Source of the DNA: Psilocybe azurescens
Taxonomy: Eukaryota > Basidiomycota > Agaricomycetes > Agaricales > Agrocybaceae
Assembly (NCBI GenBank): GCA_023853785.1
Contig: JAJIRX010000041.1
Location: forward strand, 1 to 40,989
Direction of reading: 5' to 3'
Length of the DNA: 40,989 bases
In this document: positions 23,401 to 35,678 of the stretch, one piece after another
Position numbering within the stretch: the first letter of the stretch is position 1
How the letters are laid out: every line of letters begins with the position of its first letter
Notes under the pieces: model-generated
The model's database searches: none
Seen by the model: only the letters and a program-made list of their open reading frames with translations
What the model was told of the DNA's origin: nothing
Program-made: the position numbers and the translations under genes

Positions 23401-24208
23401 AGAGGGAAGCCGCATCGCCTACGACCACATTGATACCAAATCCTTTGGCACGCGTACGGAGAACCGCGATGGTCTGATTCGTAACCCCATGGTCCACAAC
23501 AAATGTTCGCTTTTAGGCGCGGATACAAATGCCATGACCATTCCCTCAGCAGCAGCAGTAGCTTCATCTAAGAGTGAAGCATTTGCGATGTCCATTGCAG
23601 TTAAAGACATAACCATAGTTTGAAAATTGACCAGAGATTCCAACCGTCCTGCGTCTTCATTAACAAAATCATTCACAAACTGAAAATGACTATACCTTGA
23701 GCAATTTCCGGCTGGTATGGAGTATAGGGCGTATACCAAGCTGGATTTTCCATGACCTAGAAATAAAATTTTAAACCTGATTCCCGAGATCTATCAGGGC
23801 TTCTGTAGACGTACGTTACGCAAAATGACAGGGGTACAACCGCACAGTGATAGCCCATGCCAATATAACTCTTAAATGGCTTGTTTTGGCCACCCAGTTG
23901 TTTAGCTCTCATATTGAGCTCTGATTCACTGTATGATGGGATAGAAGTGTCGTCGATAGAATGGGTGGAAACTCTGATCTTAGGGGGACGGTGTCTGAAA
24001 CAAACGCATCCATAGACTCGTATCCTAGTTGGGAAAGCATCTTAAAAGCTTCAGCGTCATCAGGACCTATGTGGCGTTCCGAGAAAGTGTCGAGGGGTGC
24101 AAACAGCGAAGTTGGCTGCTTGAGGCTGGCCAATCCACGAGCCCGAAGGCGGAGAAAACATGTGTTGGCCAGACGGCCCAGTCCTGAAGCATAGCGCAAA
24201 GGTGCCAT
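20408..24208 (-). CDS. GCV2: Glycine dehydrogenase (decarboxylating), P-protein
   Basis: This is the PLP-dependent P-protein of the mitochondrial glycine cleavage system; it decarboxylates glycine and passes the aminomethyl group to the lipoyl H-protein. The start is the ATG at 24208 ([20 protein letters not shown], an Arg-rich presequence); an in-frame TTG upstream is ignored. Conserved blocks in order are [89 protein letters not shown] and CHMNLHKTF, whose Lys binds PLP, then [11 protein letters not shown]. The C-terminus ([20 protein letters not shown]) ends with a stop at 20408-20410, after two short terminal exons. More than ten introns of 45-60 bp are present. At least five single bases are missing at runs: G5 23983-23987, G4 23831-23834, T4 23511-23514, T3 23307-23309 and A5 23149-23153. 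Confidence 0.95.
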
Positions 24209-24721
24209 GGCTTGACGCTTTGCAAGCAACAATTAGGCCGCGCAAGCAGTGGGAGGGACGAAAAGGTTGGGCACCAGCAAAAGAATCTCGCGAGCAGGAA
24301 TGCAAAAATGTTCACCGAGCCATTCACCGAGTAAAACCCTGTCGACGTAATTGGCTGATAACGGTATGTATAAGTAGCTACATGCCCAATATTTCAAGAA
24401 ATATACAAGATTTCAGTATCGGTTGAAGGGTAAACATTACAGGATATTTTTGATTGAAAAGGAGGACTTGATACGGTTGGTACGGGGTAAACAACCGTGT
24501 CATTGACGCCCGACGAATATAGCATCACTCAAAAGACAAAAACTTTTTCTGCTGGCTCGGAGCAACGGAACTCCGCGCGGCTAATCTATAACCTTCCCTT
24601 TATGGCATTAGTGCAAGTCCGTCCTCACAAGCGATTCGTGCAAAGTCAAGGACATCCTGAGAGCGTGTTCTAGGTATTGATTTAATGGCACTGATATCAG
24701 TATAGTATGAGTAAGGAGGGC
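24209..24721. promoter_or_regulatory. GLDC upstream region
   Basis: These 513 bp hold the 5' region of the glycine dehydrogenase gene and the 3' end of the ARMH3-like gene. No ORF here has a recognisable product, and I saw no CACGTG box. Confidence 0.4.
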
Positions 24722-27260
24722 TCACAATGGTACTGTCTCCTCGATTTCTCGGGTAACGTGCAACCCGTTTGCTTCAATTTCTTCTGCAACAGCTTTCATC
24801 GCATCTTTAGCATTTCCAATGCCACTTCCAATCTTCTCTTCAAAGAATTCAGAAACTGTCAGTACATGACTCAGAGTGACTTCTATTGGATCGTTTTGGA
24901 ATGATGGACGTGTTTTCGACGAATCAGGCATGGCGAGAGACTTCAGAATAATTTGTTGCTTCTTGAGAATAGAAGATGACCGAACAAGCTCATACTTGAG
25001 AGTGAGAGACTGGTCAGCTTCAATGTATTTATGGCGTCGATTGACCTTACAATCAGTTCATGTAACGCTCGTGGGGTGGGTAAAAAGATTCAGAGGTGCA
25101 AAGTGCCAGGTCGAGAAGACGTATTGTCTAAGTCACAAGGTTGGAACAAATGATTAACCAGAAGTTGTCGAGACTTACTTCAGAGGCCAACATCTCAACT
25201 CCACCAGTTGTATGTAACGCATCAAGTCTAGACGATAAAAAGTTGAGGAGGTTGAAGATAGAATTCCATAGTTCCGTCCAGTCGTAATCTACAACTTAAG
25301 TCGTGAATGGAAAATGACCATGATTGTTGGTTACACGGACCAAGGCGCACGCGGCGGTGCTGTAAAAACCATACAATACGGTAACATATCCAAATGGCAT
25401 TTCTACAACATTGATTAGAGACTTTCTGCCAAATATACATTGATCTTACGTGTATGACTGTACTTCCAGGCGCTTGTGGAGATTGTGACGAAGCCAAAGA
25501 ACACAGCAGTTCAAAATGGAACATACGGGGGTTGGGACGCTCGACGTGTTGTAGGTAGGGACGGAGGTCGCTGGTCACTTGCAGTTAAGCAGAGTATCAG
25601 ACTGAAAGGGAGAAGATATGTGCACACCTGACGGCACAGCTGTATTGAGGGCACATTGGTTTGACTGATGAAGTCCATTATCATGGTATTCTCTACCATG
25701 GCTAGGATCATATTGAGCGATAAGCCAGCATAAGCAATCGATCGATGAGATGCCGTGGATAATGCATGTGTACAAAGGTATGAAGTTAGAGATACGACGG
25801 TGCAAAACAAAGGAGATTGGGTAGAATCGAGGGAGAGACCATGTCCTCAATAAGTACAGTCGCGTACATTGGGTTAGAATTCAGAAATTCGTATACTGGA
25901 AGTAAAATCACAGTTGCTTCAACTGGCCTTGGTATTTAAATTATCATTAGGAATTGGTTATAATAGAAGGAAGGCTTCTTACTGATCTTTATATCTGTTC
26001 CGATGTACATTTGTTTGTTTTGCTAAAAGGGAGCGATCAGGCAGCCATCGGTTCACAACAGCTCCAAGTGAGGAGGCAAGAGTTGAACTGATGGAATCAG
26101 CGCCAAGTTCCTGATAAGCTCTAATACCATGGACAAATTAGTGTGGATCATAAAATTGTTTTGGACCAGCCATACTTTATTGAAGTTCCGAGTGTGTAGT
26201 TAGACACCCAACAAAGCTTTCTCATGAAATCGCCGTCCGATGACTCCCTGATTTGCTTCAGGTAAGGATTAAGCTTCGCTGCATCAGACTTGTGATAGTT
26301 TGCGAGGATAGCAAGGAGTAATATAGCTTCAAAGGTATATTGTTCCATCTCTGGTGTTTTAACAAGCTATATCGACAAAGCACTGATTGTTAACAATGCC
26401 CTCGGATGACCTTGATACAGCACAGACGTATCGACTCACAGATACAATTGAGGGAAAAAATTACGCCTCAAAAGTATGCACCGGTGCTTAACTGCGCCAC
26501 TCCGCACATGTATATCAGACCAAGCTGAACAGCTTGGTGGCGTATGGCAACTACAATGTTTATGAATATTGGTCGGTGTTGAGACAGACGGATATTTACC
26601 AGGAGCTTGATTATCACCCATGATTGTATCAAGAGTTTCAGTAAATTCCTATGGGTGTCATGAAGTTGATTACGCTTTCAAACACAAACACAAGGATACT
26701 TACCGAGAAGATGGCATCACTCTGAGAAACAGATCCTGCTAGAATCTCCATGACCTCCCAGCCTGTCAGGTTCTTCGCAAGCACTCTGGAAACAAGGATG
26801 GCCTGGGTTTCTATGGCGTTACTTTTCTTGATATCTTCGTATTTCGAAGAGCGAGCGTATTTCGTGCATATTTGAAACAGGGTGCTCAGCAAGGGCTACT
26901 AAATTCCATGTGCAAAGTTTACTTCACGAAACTGGCCAGTATAGTTGCTATATCCAGCTTACCTTGAGGGTGCCTAAGCATCGGTCTTTTGAGATCTTGT
27001 CAAGTTCTTCTTTAAAGTATGTTCGGTCGACCTTGAGGTCAAGGAGATCAGAGAAAAGGCGTTCTTGATCCTGTTCAGGATTGATGGTTTTGGTGATACC
27101 CCTGAAATAGTTTACTGTATATCGCAATAAACTTGGAAGTGACCACAGGCCCCTTCGGCACCATAGATTTTCGACCAAGTAGCATAGGAGGCGTTGAGTC
27201 AAGTAAGTGTAGGGAGTAGAAGGATGGCGATGAAGTAAGTTCTTGGTAGGGTTCAAGCAT
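24722..27260 (-). CDS. Armadillo-like helical protein (ARMH3/DUF1741 family)
   Basis: A many-exon gene encoding an all-helical protein. Conserved blocks in order are FSDLLDLKVDRTYFKEELDK, LAKNLTGWEVMEILAGSVSQ, QLGLIYMCGVAQLSTGAYF, PEMEQYTFEAILLLAILANY, LCWVSNYTLGTSIK and, near the end, RPSFQNDPIEVTLSHVLTV. This is the pattern of the DUF1741/ARMH3 (C10orf76) family, whose animal member acts at the Golgi with GBF1 and PI4KB; the fungal role is inferred only. The start at 27260 (MLEPYQELTSSPSFYSL) is the first ATG of the frame leading to SKFIAIYSKLFQG. One base too many in CCCC 27099-27102 and one too few in AAAA 26470-26473 interrupt the frame. Exact splice sites in the 24.9-26.4 kb half were not all resolved. 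It is divergent from RSC9. Confidence 0.75.
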
Positions 27261-27396
27261 GAATCTGATCGCCAGGGTGGCGCGTGATTGCTAAATAACA
27301 TTCACGTGATATGTCCGGCGTCTGTGACAGACGCGATTTTCTACTTACAACTTGTTACGTTCTTGAGCTTGTTGGACTTGAATCCATTTCGGCCAG
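27261..27396. promoter_or_regulatory. Divergent promoter ARMH3-like / RSC9 with TCACGTGA
   Basis: Only 136 bp separate the two opposite start codons. A TCACGTGA palindrome lies at 27302-27309 and, as in the MIP upstream region, is followed directly by TATG. Shared control of the two genes is an inference. Confidence 0.5.
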
Positions 27397-29467
27397 ATGG
27401 CTACTTTTATCAACCGCGGAATACCCGCGCAGCCCAATTATTATCGTCCCCCTTCCTTTATACAACACCAACCTCCGCAACAGCAATTTCAACATCCACC
27501 ACCGGTTGTCCGTCTGGATGTCAGGGATGATTATGAACGTAAGTCAGCATAGGCTTCTACCCAGATTCCAAACTTCTTAATATTGCAAAATATATAGGAT
27601 GGTATACTGAGAAAGTTCCCAATAACAGAATGGCGCTGTCTATTCGTTCTGGGATTCCTTCTGAAATTACATGGGCTCTCGATCGTCTCTGCCGCCTCGT
27701 CAACAACAATCAGTTCATGTTCATTCCCGGCGTCATCGACGGACTTTTTGATTGGCCAGAATGGTATATTAACGAAGGTCATAAGCAGTCTAAGGATACC
27801 GACCTTTTTTTTCTGCCTCTCCAGTGCAAACTCAACAGCGCCAGTTTGCACTGGAATCCCTCTTCATACTGGGCAACGCAGCTTTATATGAGCCCAACGC
27901 GGAGGCTTTCGCTAGACATTCCCATACTATACCCCTTGTTCTAAATGGCCTCCACAATCTGGACCATAGAAGTGATAGTGAAGCCATCCTTCACATTCTC
28001 GATCTCTTCCACTTCTTGGCTCCAGCTTATATCGCACATCCCTCAGCACCAGTCAGATCGAACCCAATTCCTCCCCTACTACAGATTATATCCGAGTCTT
28101 CCAACCGCACAATGATAATTACGACGTTGACGACATTAACAGCTCTGTTTTCGAACCCTGCTAATGGAGTCCATCTTTCTGCTGAATCACAAGCCCTCAC
28201 CGCGTCAATACGATACCTTCCCTTATTCATCGATAAAACATTGATTGACGCCTGTCTAAGTTATCTTTATTGCCATATTTCTCATCCATCCATGGCCCGA
28301 GCTTTCCTACTGCACCCTGAAATGCCGGCTGTTCTCAAAGTTTTGGCCAATTTATTGATCCAAGAACAACGTGTACTTGAAAAGACATTTACCATTGATG
28401 TAACTGGCCCCATCTACACTGCGCCTTCTACTACACAGTCGACGCGCGATCACGAACTCACAAAAGAAGAATTAGAGAGCCTTGTTGGAAAGCCAGAGCC
28501 TCAACGTTGCTATGACTGGTATGTTTTAATGCCTTTCGAATTATTTGCTGCCAATTTACAGTCTTCTCAGGATGCGTGCTATGTTCGTTGCGAAGGTTGA
28601 TGGCGAATTGACACAAGTCGACTTCTGGACCCTCTACAAAGATGCGTTTTCCCCATACGCAGAGCAGTACCCTCTCCTCGTAGCGTCAGATGTGATAAAG
28701 AACGTGACCAACGTCTTCCCTCAAGCTCAGGCCATGGTTCTTCAGGGACAAGTACAACGATTTGTTGTAAGAGGAGTGGACCGGCGGAAGGAGTCAGCTG
28801 CCAACGAAAGATACAGATGCCAATGGGACCATTCGCAATGTACATCGCCGCCGTTTTCATCACCAGCTGACCTGTACAATCATGTCCTACAACACTTAGA
28901 ATCCGCAGAGACAGCAGAAGCACCCTGTCTCTGGTCTACCTGCCCCCAAACCCCACTTTCGAAAAGGGCACTTAGTGTGCACATTCTTACCCATCTCTCA
29001 AGCGCACAGCCATTGCAGAAACATCCTTCTCAGAGCGACACAATAACCTTACCCTCCGAAAGTTATCCTCACCCAGTAACCGCACCCACTTCACGGCCGC
29101 CTCCCCGCCGCGGAGTACCATGATAGCATATGAAGCCCCCATCGCAGATCCTCCATCGACTTCCTTAACAGCCTTGCTGATTATTCGTATTCTATTCCGT
29201 ACATCCTTTGCTTCTGCCGATGCTGCCCCACGCGTGGATGCAGATCATTTTGGGTTCCCCGGTCTCGTCGAAGATACCGATGATCCGACAGAAAATGCAG
29301 ACCCTGCTGATAATCTTGCTAGTGGAGATGGGAAAGAAGGGGAAAGGCGGGGTCGGAAGGCATTCGTCGGAATCAGAAGGCTCTTGGAAGAGGTCAAAAT
29401 TCGCGACGATGTTTTGATGAGCTGGATTACAGAGATGGTAGATGCTGTGATGCCCCTTAATGAGTAG
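27397..29467 (+). CDS. RSC9: RSC9-like chromatin-remodelling subunit (RFX-type DNA-binding)
   Basis: Rsc9 is a subunit of the RSC/PBAF class of SWI/SNF remodellers. Exons are 27397-27538, 27598-27777, 27825-28518 and 28571-29467. The N-terminus is Pro/Gln-rich (MATFINRGIPAQPNYYRPPS). A helical ARM-like region follows, including SIRSGIPSEITWALDRLCRL and FALESLFILGNAALYEPNAE. The RFX-type winged-helix segment begins W-MRAMFVAKVDGELTQVDFW. Cys/His pairs in YRCQWDHSQC and APCLWSTCPQTPLSK with downstream HVLQH and HILTH look like two C2H2-type fingers, as in related Rsc9/ARID2 proteins. The end reads VGIRRLLEEVKIRDDVLMSW. I saw no clear ARID domain. One C is probably missing from CCCC 29103-29106; with it restored the frame passes straight into the C-terminal exon sequence. 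Confidence 0.85.
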
Positions 29468-29584
29468 AATACGTTACGCGATTTTTTGAGGCTCGATTGT
29501 AATCAGCTACACATCCTCTGTCTGCATATAAAATGTATTATAATGGAACGACAAGACACAATCAAAATAGTAGTATGGGAGATA

Positions 29585-30734
29585 TCACTCATCGCTTGGC
29601 ACCTCTTCATAATTTTCCTTCCAAAGGGCATACATCTTTCTTCGGCTGGAGTCACGGGTTTCTGGCTCACTGGCAACCTCAAATATCTTCCGTAATAGTT
29701 TCTTCTTTAAGACGGGCCCATCTTGTGGACCTTCGAGCTCGGGGTCGGCGAAGCACGAACTGGCGACGATTTCAGGGTATATAGCTTCGGAGCTAAGACG
29801 AATGCGTTTTGATTTGGGAGGCCTGTCATCCTGGCTGAACTCAGGAGAAAGTGCAGCAAACAGAGGCTCAAATAGAGCCGACTGTATCCGTTTGTATGTT
29901 ACACTTGTTGGCGTTCGCGCTGCGAGAGAAATGAATGGTCCAAGCAAGATACCCAGAGGAGCCGGTGATGAGGATTTTGGAGAAGCGAGAGCTTTATCGA
30001 GTTCTTCGACATATATATCAGCAATATGATACGCTAAGCTAGCGGGCACGCGAATGTCATTAGGGCTGGGTGTCTATAGTGAGTATAGACTTGATAAGTT
30101 TTGAAGACCATGGACTCACCATAGAGGTCCACCCTCCTTCGTAAGAATTTGATTGTATTCGTGGCATGCGCTTGTGTCCCACTTTACTCGAGCAAGAAGT
30201 CGAAATGTCGCGTTTATGAATCGACGAATCAACATGTAGTACTTGTCAATCCTAAGAGAATGAAATTGGTTGGGTATTATATAAGGAAAAGGAAAGGCAC
30301 ACCTCAGACGATCAATTCCGTTCCACTCGCGAACAGTAGTCTCCCAGAAGCCGCGCAAGAATGCCAAAGATGCAGAAGTAGATGTGATGGTCAAAATCAG
30401 TTCTGCCAATTCTGTGGCTAATGCTTGCTGCACCAAAGGCTTGTCAGACATCCAGAAGCCTGAGTGAATATTAGCACAGAGACATAGATATGGCAACTTT
30501 ATAACTCACAGTAGAATATTCCTTTCCACAGCTTATCCATTTCTGGTTTTGAGATGGCATTTTGGCTATCCGACAGAAAGACCGCAAGATTCTTGATGGC
30601 TTTATCACGCGTCTTCTTCTCTTTGTACTATTCAGTTCAACAAACTATTTCTTGGTGTATAGAGCTCAATAATTACCTGTAGACGCGAGATATTTTCCGA
30701 GAGGAGGACCTGCAGAGGAAGGAATAGCAGCCAT
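29585..30734 (-). CDS. RRP1: Ribosomal RNA processing protein 1 (NOP52 family)
   Basis: RRP1/NOP52 is a nucleolar protein needed to process 27S pre-rRNA for the large ribosomal subunit. The start at 30734 begins MAAIPSSAGPPLGKYLAST. After the first intron, with its acceptor in TACAAAG, the text continues EKKTRDKAIKNLAVFLSDS, the family signature, then [41 protein letters not shown] is the second conserved helix block. An acceptor CCCAG joins GGPLC to PNDIRVPASLAYHIADIYVE. The C-terminus is basic to acidic and shorter than in animals (ends NYEEVPSDE). No frame break is needed. It is convergent with RSC9, 117 bp away. Confidence 0.92.
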
Positions 30735-30920
30735 GACGGTTGAGTGTAGAATCAAACTTTTTATTTTCAAAGTCCGGCCAATTTAATCAGGGTAAGCGGT
30801 CCGCGCCGGACCGCCTTTTCACTGGCGCTATACTCTCAGGCTTGGCTCCCCTCGCTGACCATGATATGACTTCACAAAATCGTGGAGATTTCCAATTTCA
30901 CTACCTTACTAACAACAATC

Positions 30921-31480
30921 ATGTCGAAATCACCCATAACCTGCCATGGTATTTCTAACATTACTTTAACCTTTGTAATTGCTCATTCGCCGTGTAGTTC
31001 TTGATTCTTCAACGGGAAAACCTGCCGAAGGTGTCTTCATTCGTCTCCAACAACTCGAAGTCTCCAAGGACGGAGGGCCGGATATTTTCCATCCACTTGC
31101 TAAAGGGTGTGGATATTTGCTGCTGCACTGTACTCCATCACGATTCTCAAATCCAAACTTTTGATAGAGAAACAAATGCAGACGGACGTTGCTTAGATCT
31201 CCTTCCTCCAACAGGCTCGGAATTGGCGCTCAAAGAGAAAACTGACCTTGTGGCAGGACAGACATACAAAATGATCTTCCGGACGAAAGAATACTTCGAT
31301 CGCACCAATCGTCGTTCATTTTACCCCTGGGTGGAGGTAAGGCATCACTCTTCAATTTTCACACTCAATAAATTCCTAATTCCCATATAGATCACTTTCG
31401 GTATCGAAAATCCACAAGAACACTACCATATACCCCTTTTAATCAGCCCTTACTCTTTTACTACCTACAGAGGCAGCTAA
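30921..31480 (+). CDS. 5-hydroxyisourate hydrolase (transthyretin-like)
   Basis: This enzyme hydrolyses 5-hydroxyisourate, the product of urate oxidase, on the way to allantoin. Four exons (introns 30949-30997, 31107-31167, 31337-31390) encode exactly 131 residues. MSKSPITCHVLDSSTGKPAE contains the N-terminal catalytic His strand. GVFIRLQQLEV and NADGRCLDLL follow, FYPWVEITF is the central block, and the protein ends in YRGS, the C-terminal signature that separates the hydrolase from transthyretin. EHYHIPLLISPYSFTTYRGS gives the conserved last strand. No PTS1-type tripeptide is present. No other urate-pathway gene is in the window, so no cluster is implied. Confidence 0.96.
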
Positions 31481-31750
31481 GATGTAGACGATCCGTTAAG
31501 AATACAACAGGCTCATCATTATGCAGCACACGTATAAATGTACAGTATGTAAGGATCTAATCAAACACAGTCGTGTCGGATTACAGGTCTCGACACTCTA
31601 TGAATCTACCCACCAACGTAAAAGTCTTGGAATGGATATGGTGCGTGAGGAATAGGGTTGTGCAAGATCAGATGGTAGTAATGGATGAAAGCAACGATGA
31701 ACAGAGACCAAGAAATGCGGGATACAACAAAGAAACGGAAAGAAGAAAAG

Positions 31751-32565
31751 CTATCGCACAAGGACACTATCATATTGAACGCCCTTGATGTTGCCTCCAC
31801 GCATGGAAGACCTAACGTTGCTGAGAAATTGTTCTCGATTCTTGCTCATCTCCAGCGCCGCCTCTGAAAACAAGGATGGATCAGGGAATACAATGTGTAT
31901 GGAAATGGTAGGTCGACCTCACCCTTGTTCAAAGGATCGTCCGCGTTTGGCTCAAGGAAAAGGTATTGCAGTCCCACCATCACCGAGTTGAGATTGAGCA
32001 CAGGTTTCCAGTCCTCTCTGAGGATATTGAGGCATACATTTCCCTCTAAATCGACGTTGGGGTGATAAATCTAACATGTGTTTAATAAGCTCGTCTGACA
32101 AAGAAATGAATGGTGTGTTAACATACTGTTTGCGTGCACTTGACCTTTGGTGGGTCGTGTGGGTAATTGGTGTTGATGACAAACGAGAAAGTGAAAGCAC
32201 CGCCTTTATACATGCCTTTTACACGAGATTAGTTTCCAGGTGGCACAATGAGATGAAATTCACATACCCTCGTCTGGTGTTATTGTGAGTAAAGTTCAGG
32301 AGATCGGTGGGATCAGGAAATTGGTCTGCATGGTCGATGGGAGATCAAGCTCAGTCAAGTCTGAGTTGGAGGTAAATTCACGCCCTCAAGTGGTGTAAAG
32401 CTAGAAAGAAAGCACCTTTCTGAACACGGATTTGGGCAGCGCTGGTCTTTGGCTTCTTCTTGGCCGCAGCGTCCTCGTTCTTCTTCATACTCCATATCTA
32501 ATCGGAAATGCACTGGTTAGTTTTGAGTTGAGGTCAAAGGAGAAGACAGTGAGTACCTTGATCAT
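31751..32565 (-). CDS. UBC12: NEDD8-conjugating enzyme UBC12
   Basis: UBC12 is the E2 that takes NEDD8/Rub1 from the Uba3 E1 and passes it to cullins. The N-terminus [20 protein letters not shown] is the basic E1-docking extension typical of this E2. It is split after codon 3 by intron 32498-32556. The UBC fold follows: [40 protein letters not shown], where the Cys in NVCLNIL is catalytic, and [20 protein letters not shown]. The end reads [16 protein letters not shown] length near 180 residues is normal. One base is probably missing at GG 32316-32317, within [16 protein letters not shown]. Confidence 0.95.
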
Positions 32566-32797
32566 GGTGGTAGTGGGTGGTAGAAAACGTGTTAGTGGTG
32601 AGTCAAAAGGTGGTAGTCGCGATGCAAAGGAGGTCCAAACAGTCACAGACTTGATTTGAATTAATGCGGTACACTCGGCACCTCGTGGCTGTGTCCAGAA
32701 TCCCACATGTCCTATTTCATACACAGGCGCGGGTGTGCAGGATCTATAGATAAGTGAATAACCTTCTTAGTCTCTCATTTTTCGCATATCGATAACT

Positions 32798-34210
32798 ATG
32801 GTCTCTCAGGATATATCCAAGGATCTCCCTGTGATCAGTCTCGACATTTTTCTCGCTGGTCCACCTGATTCTGAAGCCGTAATTGAAGAATGCAAAAGGT
32901 ATGTGTTCTGAAGTAATTGCTCGAATTAAAAACAGATATTCAACCACTCTAGGCTGCCGACGCGCTCATTACTTATGGTGCTTTAGTTCTTCAAGATTCC
33001 CGGGTCGCCGAAAAGGATAACGCATCCTTCTTGAACCTAATGGAAGATTATTTCAATCAACCAACCGCAGAGTTGAAGAAAGATGAGCGCCCAGAGCTCA
33101 GCTACCAGATCGGGGTCACACTCGAGAACACAGAAAAGCCTAAATGTGCCGCAGACGAACCTTGTCTTAGGATTATAGAGGCCCTGGAACCATCCGAGAG
33201 GCCTTTGGATATCAGTGCACATTCTCCTGACCCGAAATGTCGCTTCTTTTGGAAGATGAGCGAGAAGCCCCCTTACGAGACCGCATATCCTGGCTTGAAC
33301 GCAGCCAACGTCATACCCCAAGCCAATTTTCTTAAAGAAACCTGGGCTTCTACCATGGAGAAATGGGGAACCTCCATGAAGAATGCGTGAGTGTACATCC
33401 CAGGGTCTGTTTTCATGGACTATATCTAAATCAGAGTTTAGCGTCGCAGATCTTGCAGACATGGTAGCCATCGGCCTTGGCCTCCCCGCTGAAACTTTCA
33501 GAAACGCCGGACGTTATGGGTGAGTCCATATTCTCGTTCTTTCAGATAAATATATTCTAAATTTCTCGACAGCCCTCATCTTTTGGCGCCAACTGCCTCA
33601 GATCTCGTGAAATACGGTCAGAAAGATACCATCCTGGCCGGGTTTCATTCCGATCTCAATTTTTAACAATTCACGGTCGATCTCGTTACCCGGGCCTCAA
33701 CATCTGGGCACGAAACACCGGAAAGCGGATAGCTGTCAAAATCCCAGAAGGCAATAACCTCCTTGTTCAAGCAGGGAAACAACTCGAGCACATCACTGGT
33801 GGACTAATTAAGGCGGGATTCCATGAGGTCGTCGTAAATGAACAGACAATACAGGTCAGATTCGATATCTTATATATCATCGGAAAGTCGCCAATATTCT
33901 CACGTTCCTAGGCCATCGAAAAACGCAGAGTTGCTTACCCTGACAGGCCACTCATCCGCATTTCCTCGACCTTTTTCTGGCATTTATCTTCCGACTACGA
34001 CCTAATACCGATTTCTTCTTTGGTTGAAAAGGCGGTCGAACTAAGGAATGACAAGTTCAAAGTTGGGAAACCGGATGGTGATGAAGTACGTTATGAGCCC
34101 ATGAAAGTTGGTGAACTGGTTCGCAAGTAAGAGTTCATTGTCTTTTTCCTGTTCACGTCTAATCATCGTTTTTGTCTAGTGAATTAAAACATATCGCTCT
34201 GATGGCATAA
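32798..34210 (+). CDS. 2-oxoglutarate/Fe(II)-dependent oxygenase (isopenicillin N synthase-like)
   Basis: Six exons (32798-32898, 32953-33386, 33442-33519, 33573-33854, 33912-34126, 34180-34210) encode about 380 residues. The N-terminal DIOX_N-type part reads DLPVISLDIFL and later ADALITYGALVLQDSRV. The double-stranded beta-helix carries the iron ligands: FHSDLNFLTIHGRSRYPGL gives His-x-Asp, and QAGKQLEHITGG the distal His. The Arg that would bind 2-oxoglutarate is probably in RPLIRISSTFFWHL. The substrate cannot be inferred. Relatives are widespread in basidiomycetes as uncharacterised oxygenases. One A seems missing in AAAA 32894-32897, at the first splice site, and one T in T5 33660-33664. 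Confidence 0.85.
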
Positions 34211-34290
34211 TATGTTACTATATTTTGTACTGTACTCGTCACCTCGCTCTTTGATTTGAAGCCACAAAAGGTCTCCGTAGCCGTTCAACA

Positions 34291-35259
34291 ATGAGGAGCG
34301 ATATAATAATCTCATCGAGGCAGCTATATCCATCAGGTAAGATGTCTAATCTTTCAAACTCTTTGCTGAGTCCAGGCCGGCGAAGAGCATTGGGCACAGT
34401 CAATTGTGCTATCTCCTTTTTGTCATTCTTTCCTGTTCCCAGGAAGCACTGCTCAGGAGGATCAGTAGGCAAATTCATACTCCTGGCGAGACAGTTACCA
34501 TTAAGGTTGAAGTAGAAGAACCTTCAGCTGTGATCTCCTTCCAATACAAGTTTGTTGTGTTTGTGCTTTGCCCAAATCGTCCTCTTCCGAGCCACTGGTA
34601 GGACTGTAGAGTCGCCTATTAAGTATCATCGGCAAATTCATCTTTACATGGGAATATGGCTCACCCCTACTCGAAACATCTTAGGCGTCGGACCAAAAAC
34701 GTCCATTATTCGTTCGTATCCATACAGAGAAACAGTGCCAAGTTTTCGTGCGCCGTTGATATCCAGTCTGCCACAAAACATTGAACGAACATACTTCAAT
34801 ATTTTATGGCAACTTACTCGAAATCCCCAACGACTTCTCCGTCCCACCCGTCTCTTCGGATTGTTGTGACGTATGAAATTGCAACAAAGCAATTCATACT
34901 AACCGAAATATAGTAAGATCGATGGGTATCGATAAGGGGTTTCATGATCATGCTGTTTGCTGGGCTGGCTTGAGGAATAAATGTATAGGTAATGCAAGAT
35001 TTTGGAGGTTGTCCCAAGGAACTATAACTTGTACCGATTTTTCGGTTCAAGACTTGCTCTCGATGTATTGAATCCTTACCGTGGAGGCGGCGGCAGTGGC
35101 CGCGATGGGGTTTCAGGCGATTTGAATAAGGAACGGATAGATGTATTGTCCCCCAGGGTGTCAGAAATCGTCGTCGAGTCTGCGAACGAATTTTTGGTCG
35201 ATATTGTGCCCAACGTCAAAATGGATTCCTGGCTTCTACTAGCGAAAATTCTTAGCTAG
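34291..35259 (+). CDS. Unresolved, frame-disrupted gene of unknown function
   Basis: I do not recognise this locus. Its ends are taken from an ATG at 34291 (MRSDIIISSRQLYPSG) and a stop at 35257-35259. Two stretches look like real protein: EALLRRISRQIHTPGETVTI with KVEVEEPSAVISFQY (about 34442-34549), and the C-terminal ERIDVLSPRVSEIVVESANE with FLVDIVPNVKMDSWLLLAKI. Between them (34620-35050) peptides such as GKFIFTWEYG and RRRTKNVHYSFVSIQRNSAK lie in different frames, with stops at short intervals. Intron-like borders occur at 34336, 34442 and 34551-34602. The middle part faintly suggests a GOLD or other beta-sandwich domain, but this is a guess. It may be a real gene damaged by sequence errors or a decaying copy. 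It lies between the oxygenase and PABA synthase. Confidence 0.35.
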
Positions 35260-35678
35260 TGCCGTTGACTAATAATTAAGCTGACCTTTCTGGAAGTAAA
35301 ATCATAACTTCGGTGGCTTGCTGTAGTTTGCAATGGTGTCTTCCTGGTTGCGTCAACTTATATCCTCTATAAATGATTTGAAGCAACAATCGTTGAATCA
35401 CTGATCAACGTCAACGTTCTACGATGCGACCAACTTGTTGTCGAATCTCAGCAGTCAGCGCAGTATATATATATGTTTGATAGCTACAAGAAAAGAACGC
35501 AGCATCATTCGACCTATCTCGGTTACTGAATAAAATACATCGGATATAAAACAAGGGGAGTCTATGGTTGAGCAAAGACGTAGATACATTCTAAAAGTGT
35601 TAAAGACAGATAAGTTAGCACTGGTTGCAGGACATAAGAAACAAAAAGTTATAAGTGAAGTGCAATGAACGAAAGATA
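35260..35678. other. Intergenic region with short TA run
   Basis: These 419 bp between the unresolved gene and the end of PABA synthase contain no supported ORF. A TATATATATATG run lies at about 35463-35474. The region would hold two 3' ends facing each other. Confidence 0.4.

Noticed and set aside
30921..34210. Urate-degradation or secondary-metabolite cluster (HIU hydrolase plus oxygenase)
   Set aside because: The neighbours are RRP1 and UBC12, no urate oxidase, decarboxylase, synthase or transporter is present, and the oxygenase substrate is unknown.
34644..34892. Minus-strand ORF of 82 residues
   Set aside because: It is antisense to the unresolved plus-strand locus and has no family resemblance.
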